The notes: generated from the letters alone by a model not told the origin. A stretch of 7,522 nt of DNA from Synergistaceae bacterium (GCA_031270755.1 JAISWV010000373.1:1-7522), one strand, 5' to 3'; counted from the stretch's first letter, positions 1 through 6,810 are shown. Numbers and translations are program-made.

Positions 1-968
1 CGTTTCAGCAACTCCCTTTCCTCCAGCAGCGTTTTTTTGCCCGAGACGTCGAATGCCTCCCGCCCGGTGGAAAGGAAGGCGACCATCGTGTTTTCGATGA
101 AATAGAGCGCCATTGGAACGCCGAGAGCTTTGCCGAGGTAGAAGATTCCCTCTATCATCTGGGGAGTGAGAACCGCCATCGCGTCCAGCGGGTCGTAGGC
201 GAAAACCTCGAAGCGGCTGCGAAATTCCGCCAACTCCGTCTCGACCATCTGCCATTCTCCCCGCGAGGACTTGACTTCCGCTCCGTCGAAATTATGGCTC
301 ACGACCTGCACTTTGCCTCTGAATATCTCCGCGAAGCCGAAACGCATTGCCCTGCCCCGGAATATGTCGCGGTAGCGTTCCTCCCTCTTCGTGTGCCCGT
401 CGCTGTCTTCTACCGTGACCGTGTACCTTTCCTGGACGGCCAAGTCGCACTGCGCGAAGTGAATTCCTTTGTAATCCGCCATAATTAGGTCGTTGCCGCC
501 TACTCGATCGATGGATTTGAAAAAACCGAGGCTTTGGAGGGACGCCGCGTCAAATTTCCCGTCGGGGACGTATTGGAGATTCTCGAAAACTTTCGCCAGT
601 TCCGATTTCACGAAGTTTTCTTTGAAGCTTGTGTTGTAACGGTTCTTGATGCTTCCCGCCCAGAGAAAACATCCGCCGGAGATCACGGACGCGGCCATGA
701 ACGCCAGCTGCCCATTCGCGCCAAGATAAAGGGAAAAGCCGAACCCAACCGGCCAAAGGACAGCACCGACTATTCTCATCGCCCACGCTTTGATACGCAG
801 TCGCTCCATCGCCATTGCCGTTTCGTCGCCTCTGGACGCGGAAAAACTTTTCCTCTCGCGCCAGCCTCTGCGCAGAACGATGACACCCCAGACGAGAAAG
901 ATCACGAGTATAATCGGGCCGGCTATTTCAAGAATCAACAACAGAATCAAATACACGATGTCAGACAC
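1..968 (-). CDS. DUF3137-family membrane protein (C-terminus beyond window)
   Basis: 322 codons are visible and the frame is still open at base 1, so the C-terminus is missing. The start is GTG at 968: a GAGGTG Shine-Dalgarno (981-976) lies 7 bases upstream, and an in-frame TGA at 977-975 excludes any longer start. Residues 5-32 form a hydrophobic segment followed by an Arg/Lys-rich stretch (33-40). Two more hydrophobic segments follow at about 65-84 and 86-105, and then a soluble domain. That domain resembles DUF3137: a 'glfks-dxxxGxD-i' type stretch near 147-163, an 'FRGraMrF' stretch near 203-210 (usually 'FkGlf'), then 'FevFaYDPldAmavLTPqMie' near 253-273. The function of DUF3137 is unknown; from memory such genes often sit near lemA, but none is visible here. 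It has no cleavable signal peptide, so it is probably the only inner-membrane member of the cluster. The family call is from remembered sequence features and is fairly secure. Confidence 0.75.
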   Translation of the reverse strand, partial: MSDIVYLILLLILEIAGPIILVIFLVWGVIVLRRGWRERKSFSASRGDETAMAMERLRIKAWAMRIVGAVLWPVGFGFSLYLGANGQLAFMAASVISGGCFLWAGSIKNRYNTSFKENFVKSELAKVFENLQYVPDGKFDAASLQSLGFFKSIDRVGGNDLIMADYKGIHFAQCDLAVQERYTVTVEDSDGHTKREERYRDIFRGRAMRFGFAEIFRGKVQVVSHNFDGAEVKSSRGEWQMVETELAEFRSRFEVFAYDPLDAMAVLTPQMIEGIFYLGKALGVPMALYFIENTMVAFLSTGREAFDVSGKKTLLEERELLK

Positions 969-974
969 GTAAAA

Positions 975-981
975 TCACCTC
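975..981 (-). promoter_or_regulatory. Ribosome binding site deciding the GTG start at 968
   Basis: GAGGTGA on the minus strand ends 6 to 7 bases before GTG at 968. The TGA inside it is an in-frame stop for the downstream gene, so translation cannot begin further upstream. This fixes a non-ATG start that an ATG-only search would miss. Confidence 0.8.
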
Positions 982-1052
982 GAATGAATATTCGCGAAGT
1001 ACGAACAACACCACAGAACTCCATCTTCACATCTTTTTTCTTCTCCTCCGCC

Positions 1053-1412
1053 TCAAAAAACTCTTTCGGAGCGGGCCCCTTCACGTTGCCGATAACGCTG
1101 GAAGGCCAGGGGGCGCTCGTCGTTTGCGCTCCCTGGCCAGACGCGTCCTCCGCCCGTCGCGTAGTAACCGAAGTCCGGCGAGGTAAAAACGTAAACAACA
1201 TCCTTGAACATAATCGTCCGGGTCTCCCCAGCCTTCACGGTATACCAGCCGCTTCTATTGTCGTCGTCGAACCCCGTCCAGCGGAAAGCGAAAGACATAT
1301 TGTGAGACCGGTTGTTCCTGATGGCGACCGTCACCGCCGTCTCCGCCGGCGCGGAAAAAGATACCGTCAGGGCCGCCGCCAAAACCAAAGGAACCGCCCA
1401 AAATTTCTTCAT
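1053..1412 (-). CDS. Small exported protein of unknown function; 3' end possibly frameshifted
   Basis: 119 codons as read. The start is ATG at 1412, with GGAGGGAGG about 10 bases upstream. Residues 1-23 are a Sec signal peptide (MKK, hydrophobic core, cleavage after SAPA). The mature part looks like a small beta-rich domain. It contains an 'IRNNRSHNMSFAFRWTG' strand, then 'SGWYTVKAGETRTIMF', then aromatic-rich 'VVYVFTSPDFGYYATGGGRVWPGS'. The 'N-x-A/F ... GWytVkaGe' layout recalls DUF1036-like secreted domains, but this is only an impression. After Phe104 the sequence becomes Arg-rich (6 Arg in 15 residues) and stops at a TGA just after a six-T run (1060-1055). In the neighbouring frame an acidic/Lys stretch ('KEFFEAEEKKKDVKMEF') reads on instead. 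A frameshift, a sequencing error or a truncated 3' end is therefore possible. It lies 34 bases after the 396-codon gene and 84 bases before the DUF3137 gene. No function can be assigned. Confidence 0.65.
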   Translation of the reverse strand: MKKFWAVPLVLAAALTVSFSAPAETAVTVAIRNNRSHNMSFAFRWTGFDDDNRSGWYTVKAGETRTIMFKDVVYVFTSPDFGYYATGGGRVWPGSANDERPLAFQRYRQREGARSERVF

Positions 1413-1446
1413 AGCCTTTTTTCCTCCCTCCAGAATTTTTGAAACC

Positions 1447-2637
1447 CTAACCCGCCGCCGGAATTTCCACGCGGATTTCCCGTGTCTCCGTCTTTTCTTC
1501 GTCTCCCCAATCCTTTTCTGATTTCACGGATTCCTCGATAACGGTCACGGCGTTTCCGTCCTCGATCACTTCCCAAAGCGAATAATTTTGCGTTTCGGTG
1601 GCCTCCTTGAGGACGATCAACTGCCTGGCGGGCACGTCGTACATGGAGACGGAAAAGCGCAGGCCGTAGCCGAGGTTTGCGAATCGCCCCTCGCGTATGT
1701 CCCCGATAGCGGTGAAGACGAAGCGGGCGGAATCGATCCAGGCAAGCGCGCCCCGGATTCCGCTAAATCCCGCGATCATTTCCATGCCCTCGCCGTACAC
1801 CTCGAAAAACATATCGGGGCGCATTCCGCTCCCCGTCACGAGAACGAGGCTTGCCCCGTCGGGGCTGAAAACGATGTCCTGACACTCGTTCTCGTTTTCC
1901 AGCGGCGCGAAGGCCAAAAACTCGCCCCCGGAGGCGAAGAACCAGACGCCGGTCTCGTTTTCCTTCACCACGTCGGACGTCCCCGTCCCGATGACGCTCC
2001 AGTGCCGGATCGGCCCTTCTATTTCCTTTGGAACGTCGTTCACTTCACAATCCAGTTCCTCGTCTCCTTTGAAAACGCGCCCGTCTTTCAGCGAGAAAAC
2101 GCCGGGGTTGAACCCTTCCGTTTCGGACGTTTCGTCTTCGGGCATTTTCAGCGAGTTCTCCATGTCGATGACGGTCACGGCGAAGCGCATCTCTTCGTCT
2201 TTGGGATATGAGAACGTGAAACCGGCTTTCATAGCGGAGTTCACAATCACATATTCGTAAAAGATATGCTCCACGCCGTCCTTTCCTCCGTCGTCGCTGT
2301 ACTGAATGGAGTAATACCTCCCCGCGCTTCTCTCGGAATCCGGGACGACGTGGGCGACCCTCTCCTTGCTCTCCTCCAGTAGCGCGGTTCCGTCCTGGCC
2401 GAGAACGTTGTACCCGCCCCAGATGGCGAGGGTATATTCCCCGTTTTTCGACGCCAGCTTCACGCCGTCGCCGTTTTCCGGCTCCTTCCTCGTCTCGAAG
2501 ATGTCCGGGTACTCCATCGAATAACCGAACCGGGCATTGAAGTACGTTTCGTATTTCTCCGACGCGTCGGCAAAATCCGGAGCCGCCGCCCCAAACAGCG
2601 CGGACAGCGCGAGAGCGGCCGCTAAAATTTTTCCCAT
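1447..2637 (-). CDS. Exported protein: PsbP-like N-terminal domain plus beta-rich C-terminal half
   Basis: 396 codons from ATG at 2637, chosen because AGGAG (2651-2647) lies 9 bases upstream and the product starts with a normal signal peptide (MGKILAAALALSALFG, cleavage after ADA near residue 25). Upstream ATGs at 2664 and 2646 would add an acidic N-terminus, which is unusual for a Sec signal. Residues 28-163 begin 'YFNARFGYSMEYPDIF' and continue with 'GDGVKLASKNGEYTLAIWGG'. This is the pattern of PsbP/DUF1795-type alpha/beta domains found in many exported bacterial proteins. Residues 178-391 are beta-rich and include a TolB/WD-like stretch near 255-269 (IVFSPDGASLVLVTG), followed by repeated strands ending 'WIDSARFVFTAI' and 'ETREIRVEIP'. 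This suggests a partial beta-propeller or related fold. There is no enzyme motif. Mature Cys residues are C197 and C252. It follows a possible mini-ORF that could couple its translation. Function unknown; probably periplasmic. Confidence 0.85.
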   Translation of the reverse strand: MGKILAAALALSALFGAAAPDFADASEKYETYFNARFGYSMEYPDIFETRKEPENGDGVKLASKNGEYTLAIWGGYNVLGQDGTALLEESKERVAHVVPDSERSAGRYYSIQYSDDGGKDGVEHIFYEYVIVNSAMKAGFTFSYPKDEEMRFAVTVIDMENSLKMPEDETSETEGFNPGVFSLKDGRVFKGDEELDCEVNDVPKEIEGPIRHWSVIGTGTSDVVKENETGVWFFASGGEFLAFAPLENENECQDIVFSPDGASLVLVTGSGMRPDMFFEVYGEGMEMIAGFSGIRGALAWIDSARFVFTAIGDIREGRFANLGYGLRFSVSMYDVPARQLIVLKEATETQNYSLWEVIEDGNAVTVIEESVKSEKDWGDEEKTETREIRVEIPAAG

Positions 2638-2646
2638 ACCGTTCAT

Positions 2647-2651
2647 CTCCT
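2647..2651 (-). promoter_or_regulatory. Ribosome binding site supporting the ATG at 2637
   Basis: AGGAG lies 9 bases before ATG at 2637 and directly abuts the ATG at 2646, so it cannot serve the latter. It favours the 396-residue product over the 405-residue reading from 2664. Confidence 0.65.
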
Positions 2652-2660
2652 GTACGTCCT

Positions 2661-2723
2661 TCATCGGGTGGCTTTAACCAGAAAATCCAAGCGGCGCTTC
2701 TTCATTCTCGTACCTTCCACCAT
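2661..2723 (-). CDS. Possible 20-codon leader or mini-ORF, stop overlapping a downstream ATG
   Basis: ATG at 2723 is followed by 19 further codons and TGA (2663-2661). The predicted peptide is basic (MVEGTRMKKRRLDFLVKATR). GGAAGG (2736-2731) lies 7 bases before the first ATG. An 18-bp tandem duplication places a second GGAAGG-plus-ATG module before the internal Met at 2705. The TGA overlaps an ATG at 2664 as ATGA, an arrangement that often couples translation. This ATG is in frame with the 396-codon gene and would give a 405-residue form. No homologue is recognised. It may be a translated leader, a remnant, or a chance ORF within a spacer. Confidence 0.3.
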   Translation of the reverse strand: MVEGTRMKKRRLDFLVKATR

Positions 2724-2736
2724 TCTCGTACCTTCC
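2703..2736 (-). repeat. Tandem direct repeat of an RBS-ATG module (18-bp period)
   Basis: The 16-base word GGAAGGTACGAGAATG occurs twice with no mismatch on the minus strand, at 2736-2721 and 2718-2703, separated by GT. Each copy holds a Shine-Dalgarno-like GGAAGG seven bases before an ATG, and both ATGs are in the same frame. The first copy directly follows the TAA stop of the 223-codon gene (2739-2737). Confidence 0.85.
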
Positions 2737-3408
2737 TTATTTTTTCTCTCTCAGGTATTCCCCGTCGATTGTCACGCCCGCTCCGAACAAATCGCTCTCT
2801 TTGAGTGCTTTGGATGTCACGACCTTCGCGGTTTCGCCGTCGAAAGTCACGGTAACGGCATTCGGGTCTTCATCCCCGTTGGCTGCCGTCATTTTGCCGT
2901 CCGAGAGTTTGCCCAAGCCGTCGAAGTCGCCGCTGTTGTACGGCTCTTTTTTCATCGCCACGGAGATGCCTGCCGCGTACTCATTCTCCTCGTCACCCTT
3001 TTCGAGTGTCATGTATCCTTCGAAGGCGTCGCTTTTCAGCCTGTAAAACCCCTGGACATCTTCCGCGTTCTTCCGCAGCCAGTCCCAGCGAAGTTCCCTG
3101 CTGACTTGCTCGTTCCTCATCCAGTAAGCCGCAGCGTAGGCGTCGGCTTCGGAGGTGCCGGATCCCATGTCCTCTTTGACGCTCGCCGCTATAGTTTCGC
3201 CGTTTTCCTTTTCAAGTGCCTTGTACTCGGCGGCGCTCAGCCTTTCTTTGGCTTCTTCCATCACCGCCGTGAATTGATCGAAAGCGTCCTTGTAGTCCTC
3301 GTTTTTCATGAATTCTTTGTGGCCTTTCGGCAATTCAGCCGAAGCCGGGGACACCGCAAAACAGATAACCATCGCAATCGCTAAAAACACTCTTACATTT
3401 TTTTTCAT
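2737..3408 (-). CDS. Exported protein of unknown function, LprI-like layout
   Basis: 223 codons from ATG at 3408, with AGGAG about 9 bases upstream. Residues 1-24 are a Sec signal peptide (cleavage after SPASA). Residues 30-115 are charged and helix-prone ('DAFDQFTAVMEEAKERLSAAEYKALE', then an Ala-rich 'EADAYAAAYWMRNEQV'). From about residue 119 the protein looks beta-rich: 'GFYRLKSDAFEGYMTLEKGDEENEYAAGISVAM', then 'NAVTVTFDGETAKVVTS', ending 'GVTIDGEYLREKK'. A helical domain followed by a 'G-x-Y ... DGxY' small beta-barrel is the layout I associate with LprI (DUF1311)-type exported proteins and lysozyme-inhibitor-like barrels. The helical part lacks the conserved Cys and the 'qr.W..yrd' signature, so the link is weak. 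The mature protein has no Cys. It lies 42 bases after the 590-codon gene. Function unknown; probably periplasmic. Confidence 0.8.
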   Translation of the reverse strand: MKKNVRVFLAIAMVICFAVSPASAELPKGHKEFMKNEDYKDAFDQFTAVMEEAKERLSAAEYKALEKENGETIAASVKEDMGSGTSEADAYAAAYWMRNEQVSRELRWDWLRKNAEDVQGFYRLKSDAFEGYMTLEKGDEENEYAAGISVAMKKEPYNSGDFDGLGKLSDGKMTAANGDEDPNAVTVTFDGETAKVVTSKALKESDLFGAGVTIDGEYLREKK

Positions 3409-3450
3409 TTACGTTCGCTCCTTTTTGTGTGTTCATTTTTTGCCGGTTTT

Positions 3451-5223
3451 TTAGTCCAGTTCTCGGGCAAGACGGGCTAGTTCCAGCGCCTGCCAATAAT
3501 TCACTTCTCCCGTGACGGCCGTCAGGTCCAGACTGCCCCAGTCGCTCATGCCGAGCGTTATTTCCCATATCTCCTGCGCGCACAACAGCGTCTTGAGAAA
3601 TGCCGAATACGTCTGCGCGTTCAGCATATCCTCGATGCCGAGGTTCTCGAGCATACCGGTCAGTCTTGCGGGTAACCAGGGCGTGGAAAGCTCGATGGGC
3701 AGAAGACTCAGGCTCTGCATGTTCAGCCGGGCGCGAAAAACGTCTTCGCCGCTTCCGTCAGGCCACTCGATCTCCGGGTTCTCCTCCAGAGTCTCCGGGG
3801 TCAGGCATCCCAACAGCAGGGTTCCGTCTTTCAGACCGGCAAACAGGGGCATGGCGAGCTGTTCGCGTAAATTCTCGTTTAGCGCGTAAAAAACGTCCCA
3901 GCCTTCGCGGGGAGCTTCTTCAAAATCAAAAACGTTCTCGAAAAACGCGCGGATGAGAGGCAGTAAAGCCTTCATAGCGCCCGCGCCGCCGGAAACGAAC
4001 GCGTAACCGCCCGGCATTTCCTGTCCCAGCAGCGACGATTTTCCTCCCAGGACAAAGCCAAAGGAGCGGAAAGCCTTCGTCAGCGTCTCCACGTCGATAT
4101 TTTGTTCTCCCAGGAACTCGCGCGCTTGCTCTTTGTTTCCTCCACCCAGGGTTGCCAGCAAGCCGAGAGCGTCGTCACCGGTCATGACGACGGACAGGAG
4201 TCCGGCGAGCCAGGGGAATCCGCCTCCGAACCGCAACCCGGGCTCGTCGGGAGACCACGCCGACGAGGGCTTGCCGGCTCCGCCTAAGAAAACGTCTAAA
4301 AGGTTGTGGCGGATGGCGGCGCCGATGATTTCTTCTTCCGGGAAGCCGAAAGAAAACTCCAAGAACGCGGGAGCTTTCGGCTCAAACGATAGTCCGTCGA
4401 GGATGTCCCTGGTCATGGAGCCATCGCTGGTGTCGTTGATCTGGGCGAAATTTTTATAACCGGCCGGGCCTCGCCGCGTGATCTTCATCCGGCTGCCTTC
4501 GTCTTTGACGGCTTCGCGTGCCTTCTCGACTTCCCCGGGTTCCGATCCGATCAGCAGAATATTCTCGTCTCCGTCTTTTTCCACCGACGCGTAAAATGAG
4601 AAGAACGCGGCATCTTCGGCGAAAAAATATTTATCGTCGAAGTTCAGACTGATCTCGTAAAGATTCTTGTCCGCTACCGAAGTGCTTGAGTCGGCGAAGG
4701 AACTGCCGAAAGCAAGGAGTCTCAGGTTGGGATCGGGCGGGAAACCGAACAAATCTAACACGTCCGCCTGGAGTTTTTCCCTTTCTTCCGCGTCATCCCC
4801 GTCGACGCCCGCAGACAGTTTATCCAAAATCTCCTGTTTGTCCGACGCGAAACGGATCGCTCCCTGGAACGTGTCCTCGTTCTCCAGCATCAGCCCCTTG
4901 ACCAGCGAGAACGACTCCACGGGAAAGTTTTTCAGCCATTCCAAGCAGCCTTCCCGCGCAAAACGCAAAGGAAACGGCGTGTCTTGAGAATCTTTCGCCC
5001 GTTCGCGAGCGCTTTCGTCTAAAAAATGATCGAAGAAAAATGAGCTTCCCAGCCTCCCCATCGCTTCCGAAACATCCTCCAAATGGACAATCATATGGGG
5101 ATCGTCCCACTTCGGAAGCGCGTCCAGAGTCCCTGCCGCCGAGACGGCGGGGAAAAGCGTAACGAAAGCGAGCGCCGCCCCCAACAGAAAAACACGCGCT
5201 TTGAATCCAATGGAATTTTTCAT
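3451..5223 (-). CDS. Large exported protein of unknown function, two similar halves (DUF3352-like impression)
   Basis: 590 codons from ATG at 5223; AGGAGG (5234-5229) lies 5 bases upstream. Residues 1-29 are a Sec signal peptide ending 'PAVSAA'. There are no further obvious membrane spans, although 337-360 (around 'LLSVVMTGDDALGLLATLGGG') is hydrophobic. Two halves show a similar order of elements. The first has a 'MIVHLEDVSEAMGRL' strand-helix (44-58) and 'ENILLIGSEPGEVEKAREAV' (220-239). The second has 'GYAFVSGGAGAMKALLPLI' (406-424) and 'DGTLLLGCLTPETLEE' (466-481). A final strand 'DLTAVTGEVNYWQAL' follows near 566-580. Repeated strand-helix units of this kind, with 'dg.lligs...' segments, recall DUF3352 exported proteins of unknown role. 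This is inference by layout only. Cys are few (93, 473, 548). No catalytic motif was seen. It lies 93 bases after the ankyrin gene and 42 before the 223-codon gene. Confidence 0.85.
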   Translation of the reverse strand: MKNSIGFKARVFLLGAALAFVTLFPAVSAAGTLDALPKWDDPHMIVHLEDVSEAMGRLGSSFFFDHFLDESARERAKDSQDTPFPLRFAREGCLEWLKNFPVESFSLVKGLMLENEDTFQGAIRFASDKQEILDKLSAGVDGDDAEEREKLQADVLDLFGFPPDPNLRLLAFGSSFADSSTSVADKNLYEISLNFDDKYFFAEDAAFFSFYASVEKDGDENILLIGSEPGEVEKAREAVKDEGSRMKITRRGPAGYKNFAQINDTSDGSMTRDILDGLSFEPKAPAFLEFSFGFPEEEIIGAAIRHNLLDVFLGGAGKPSSAWSPDEPGLRFGGGFPWLAGLLSVVMTGDDALGLLATLGGGNKEQAREFLGEQNIDVETLTKAFRSFGFVLGGKSSLLGQEMPGGYAFVSGGAGAMKALLPLIRAFFENVFDFEEAPREGWDVFYALNENLREQLAMPLFAGLKDGTLLLGCLTPETLEENPEIEWPDGSGEDVFRARLNMQSLSLLPIELSTPWLPARLTGMLENLGIEDMLNAQTYSAFLKTLLCAQEIWEITLGMSDWGSLDLTAVTGEVNYWQALELARLARELD

Positions 5224-5316
5224 CCTACCCTCCTGGTTTTGTATTTTTCCGAAATTAGCGGCTCAACTGTTCCCGTCATTTACACGCGCAGGCAATCCGC
5301 CACTCCTCTTTCGAAT

Positions 5317-6810
5317 TTATTTACCCGCCAGGCGGTCAACGAGCGCCTTCCATTCGCCGTCACCGGCTTCGTCCGGCTTCGATTCGGGCAGGTAATCCGC
5401 GGCTTTTTTCCCCTCGCTATCCTTTATGTTCGCGTCCGCGCCTTTGTCCAACAGAAGAAGGGCATTGTTGACTCCCCTCGGAGTGCCGGCCCCGCACGCC
5501 TCCATCAGAGCGGTTTTTCCACTGCCGTCCTGTTCGTTTATGTTCGCGCCGCGTGTGAGCAATAATTCCACAACGGCGGGGTGGGGACTGTGCCGGGCCG
5601 CGTGCGAAAGAACTGTTTTACCGGAATTGTCGCGATCCGAAATATCGGCGCCTCGTTCAAGCAAAAAGGAAATGACCTCGGGAGGCTGGTTGCCCATTGC
5701 CGCAAGCATCAAGGGCGTCTCGCCATCGCCACTCTTATCCCCTATGTCCGATCCCGCTTCCAGTAGCAGGGAGATCACAGGGATTCCGTTGTTGTTGGCC
5801 GCCCACATCAGAGGGATCATTCCTCCGTCGTCCGTGGCTTTCGGGTCCGCGCCGCGTTCGAGAAGCGTCTTTGTAACCTCGGAGTTGTCGTTGTTTCTCG
5901 CGGCGTAATGCAAAGCCGTCCAATCGTCGCCGTCCGCGGCGTTCACTTCCGCCCCCGCCAGAATCAGCCCCGTAAGCGCGTCGATATCGTCCTCCCGTTC
6001 TTCGGCGGCCTTCATGAGCGGCGTCCTATTCTCTCCGTCTCTCGCGTTCACGTCCGCGCCGCCTTCGATCAGCGCGATGGCGGCTTTCGGGTATTCGTTA
6101 TACTCGATGGCGCGATGCAGCGTGGTTTCGCCGTCATCGTTCCTGGCCATGACGTTGGCCCCGGCTTCGATGGCGCGTTCAATTTCCTCCGGCGTTGCCT
6201 CCTCGCAGAATTCCAGAAATTCGGAATCGCTCATGGCGGACGTATTTGGGGCGCTCTTTCCGCCGCCCGGATCGTCCGTGCCGACGTTGACGAATTCTAT
6301 CTTCGATATCCATTTGAAGAGCATGTCATCGCTCTCGTAGTCCGTTTCCGCGTCGGCGCGGATAGAAATAATCAGCCGGAGGATGTATTCGCCGATAGGG
6401 AAAATCAGTTCGGAATTCTCGCGCGCCCCGTCCGCTGCCTCGTAAGTTGCGGAGACGCAAGGGTATTCATAAGAAAACTCCTCCATCAGCTCCGACGCGT
6501 CGGAGAGCGCAATTTCATCCGCGTCGATAGACTCCCTCCTCGCTATCGTGTCCAGGATCGCTTGCTCGGTGATCTCTTTCATGGAAACGCGCTCGACGAT
6601 CAAATTCAATTCGCCGCCGTTCACAACGCGGTTGTAGACCACGGTGCCGTCCGCGTCCGTGTTCGATAATTCACCGTCTATCTCGGCGTCGAACTCCGGC
6701 AGATTGAGCCAGGGGCCCTCGATCGGCCCCGTCTCGGCGGCGGAAGCGGACAAAGCCGACACGGCCAGCAGAGCGGCAAAGGCAAACAACACAACGGTTT
6801 TCTTCTTCAT
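5317..6810 (-). CDS. Exported ankyrin-repeat protein with N-terminal PsbP/DcrB-like domain
   Basis: 497 codons from ATG at 6810, chosen because AGGAGG (6823-6818) lies 7 bases upstream; the ATG at 6816 is only one base from it. Residues 1-24 are a Sec signal peptide (MKKKTVVLF..., cleavage after SASA). Residues about 30-174 form an alpha/beta domain ('WLNLPEFDAEIDGEL', 'GELNLIVERV', 'GEYILRLIISI', 'FKWISKIEFV') resembling DUF1795/PsbP-like modules. After a Gly/Ser/Pro linker (175-194), residues 195-476 hold about eight ankyrin repeats. Diagnostic motifs are 'ETTLHRAIEYN', 'RTPLMKAAEE', 'WTALHYAARNN', 'ETPLMLAAMGN', 'KTALMEACGAG' and repeated 'LLERGADi'. Ankyrin arrays bind proteins and have no catalysis of their own. 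With a signal peptide, the array should act in the periplasm or outside, as in periplasmic AnkB-type proteins rather than host-directed effectors. The binding partner is unknown; neighbouring exported proteins are candidates by context only. Confidence 0.95.
   Translation of the reverse strand: MKKKTVVLFAFAALLAVSALSASAAETGPIEGPWLNLPEFDAEIDGELSNTDADGTVVYNRVVNGGELNLIVERVSMKEITEQAILDTIARRESIDADEIALSDASELMEEFSYEYPCVSATYEAADGARENSELIFPIGEYILRLIISIRADAETDYESDDMLFKWISKIEFVNVGTDDPGGGKSAPNTSAMSDSEFLEFCEEATPEEIERAIEAGANVMARNDDGETTLHRAIEYNEYPKAAIALIEGGADVNARDGENRTPLMKAAEEREDDIDALTGLILAGAEVNAADGDDWTALHYAARNNDNSEVTKTLLERGADPKATDDGGMIPLMWAANNNGIPVISLLLEAGSDIGDKSGDGETPLMLAAMGNQPPEVISFLLERGADISDRDNSGKTVLSHAARHSPHPAVVELLLTRGANINEQDGSGKTALMEACGAGTPRGVNNALLLLDKGADANIKDSEGKKAADYLPESKPDEAGDGEWKALVDRLAGK
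5383..6228 (-). repeat. Tandem ankyrin-repeat coding array (about eight 33-36-codon units)
   Basis: Units begin near 6228, 6129, 6024, 5919, 5817, 5718, 5619 and 5517, and a capping segment follows. They share a 'G-x-T-x-L-x-x-A' start and a 'LL-x-x-G-A-D/N' end. The first unit is degenerate and lacks the TPLH start. DNA-level identity between units is low, so this is an old protein repeat and not a recent DNA duplication. Confidence 0.85.

Noticed and set aside
534..1442. 302-codon plus-strand open frame
   Set aside because: It lies opposite the DUF3137 gene and the small exported gene, has Arg/His/Pro-rich composition, no domain pattern and no convincing RBS. It is a shadow of GC-rich coding on the minus strand.
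1588..2211. 207-codon plus-strand open frame
   Set aside because: Wholly antisense to the 396-codon gene, low-complexity His/Gly/Pro composition, no signal peptide or domain.
2638..2664. Start of the 396-codon gene at ATG 2664 (405 residues)
   Set aside because: It would put acidic residues ahead of the signal peptide. AGGAG at 2651-2647 points to 2637. Coupling from the mini-ORF keeps it possible but less likely.
2668..3384. 238-codon plus-strand open frame
   Set aside because: Antisense to the 223-codon gene, whose signal peptide and RBS are clear. The Phe/Val/His-rich product is typical of reverse-strand reading.
5238..5266. Sigma-70-like promoter before the 590-codon gene (TTGAGC, 17 bases, TACAAA, minus strand)
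   Set aside because: Each box matches at 4 of 6 positions, but the start of transcription would fall at about 5231, inside the Shine-Dalgarno site of the gene. It is probably a chance match.
5908..6669. 253-codon plus-strand open frame
   Set aside because: Antisense to the ankyrin gene, where the repeat pattern proves the coding strand. The Arg/Val-rich product has no recognisable features.
5317..6810. Ankyrin protein as an intracellular or host-directed effector
   Set aside because: A clear cleavable Sec signal peptide and an N-terminal envelope-type domain argue for periplasmic location. No secretion-system genes are nearby.
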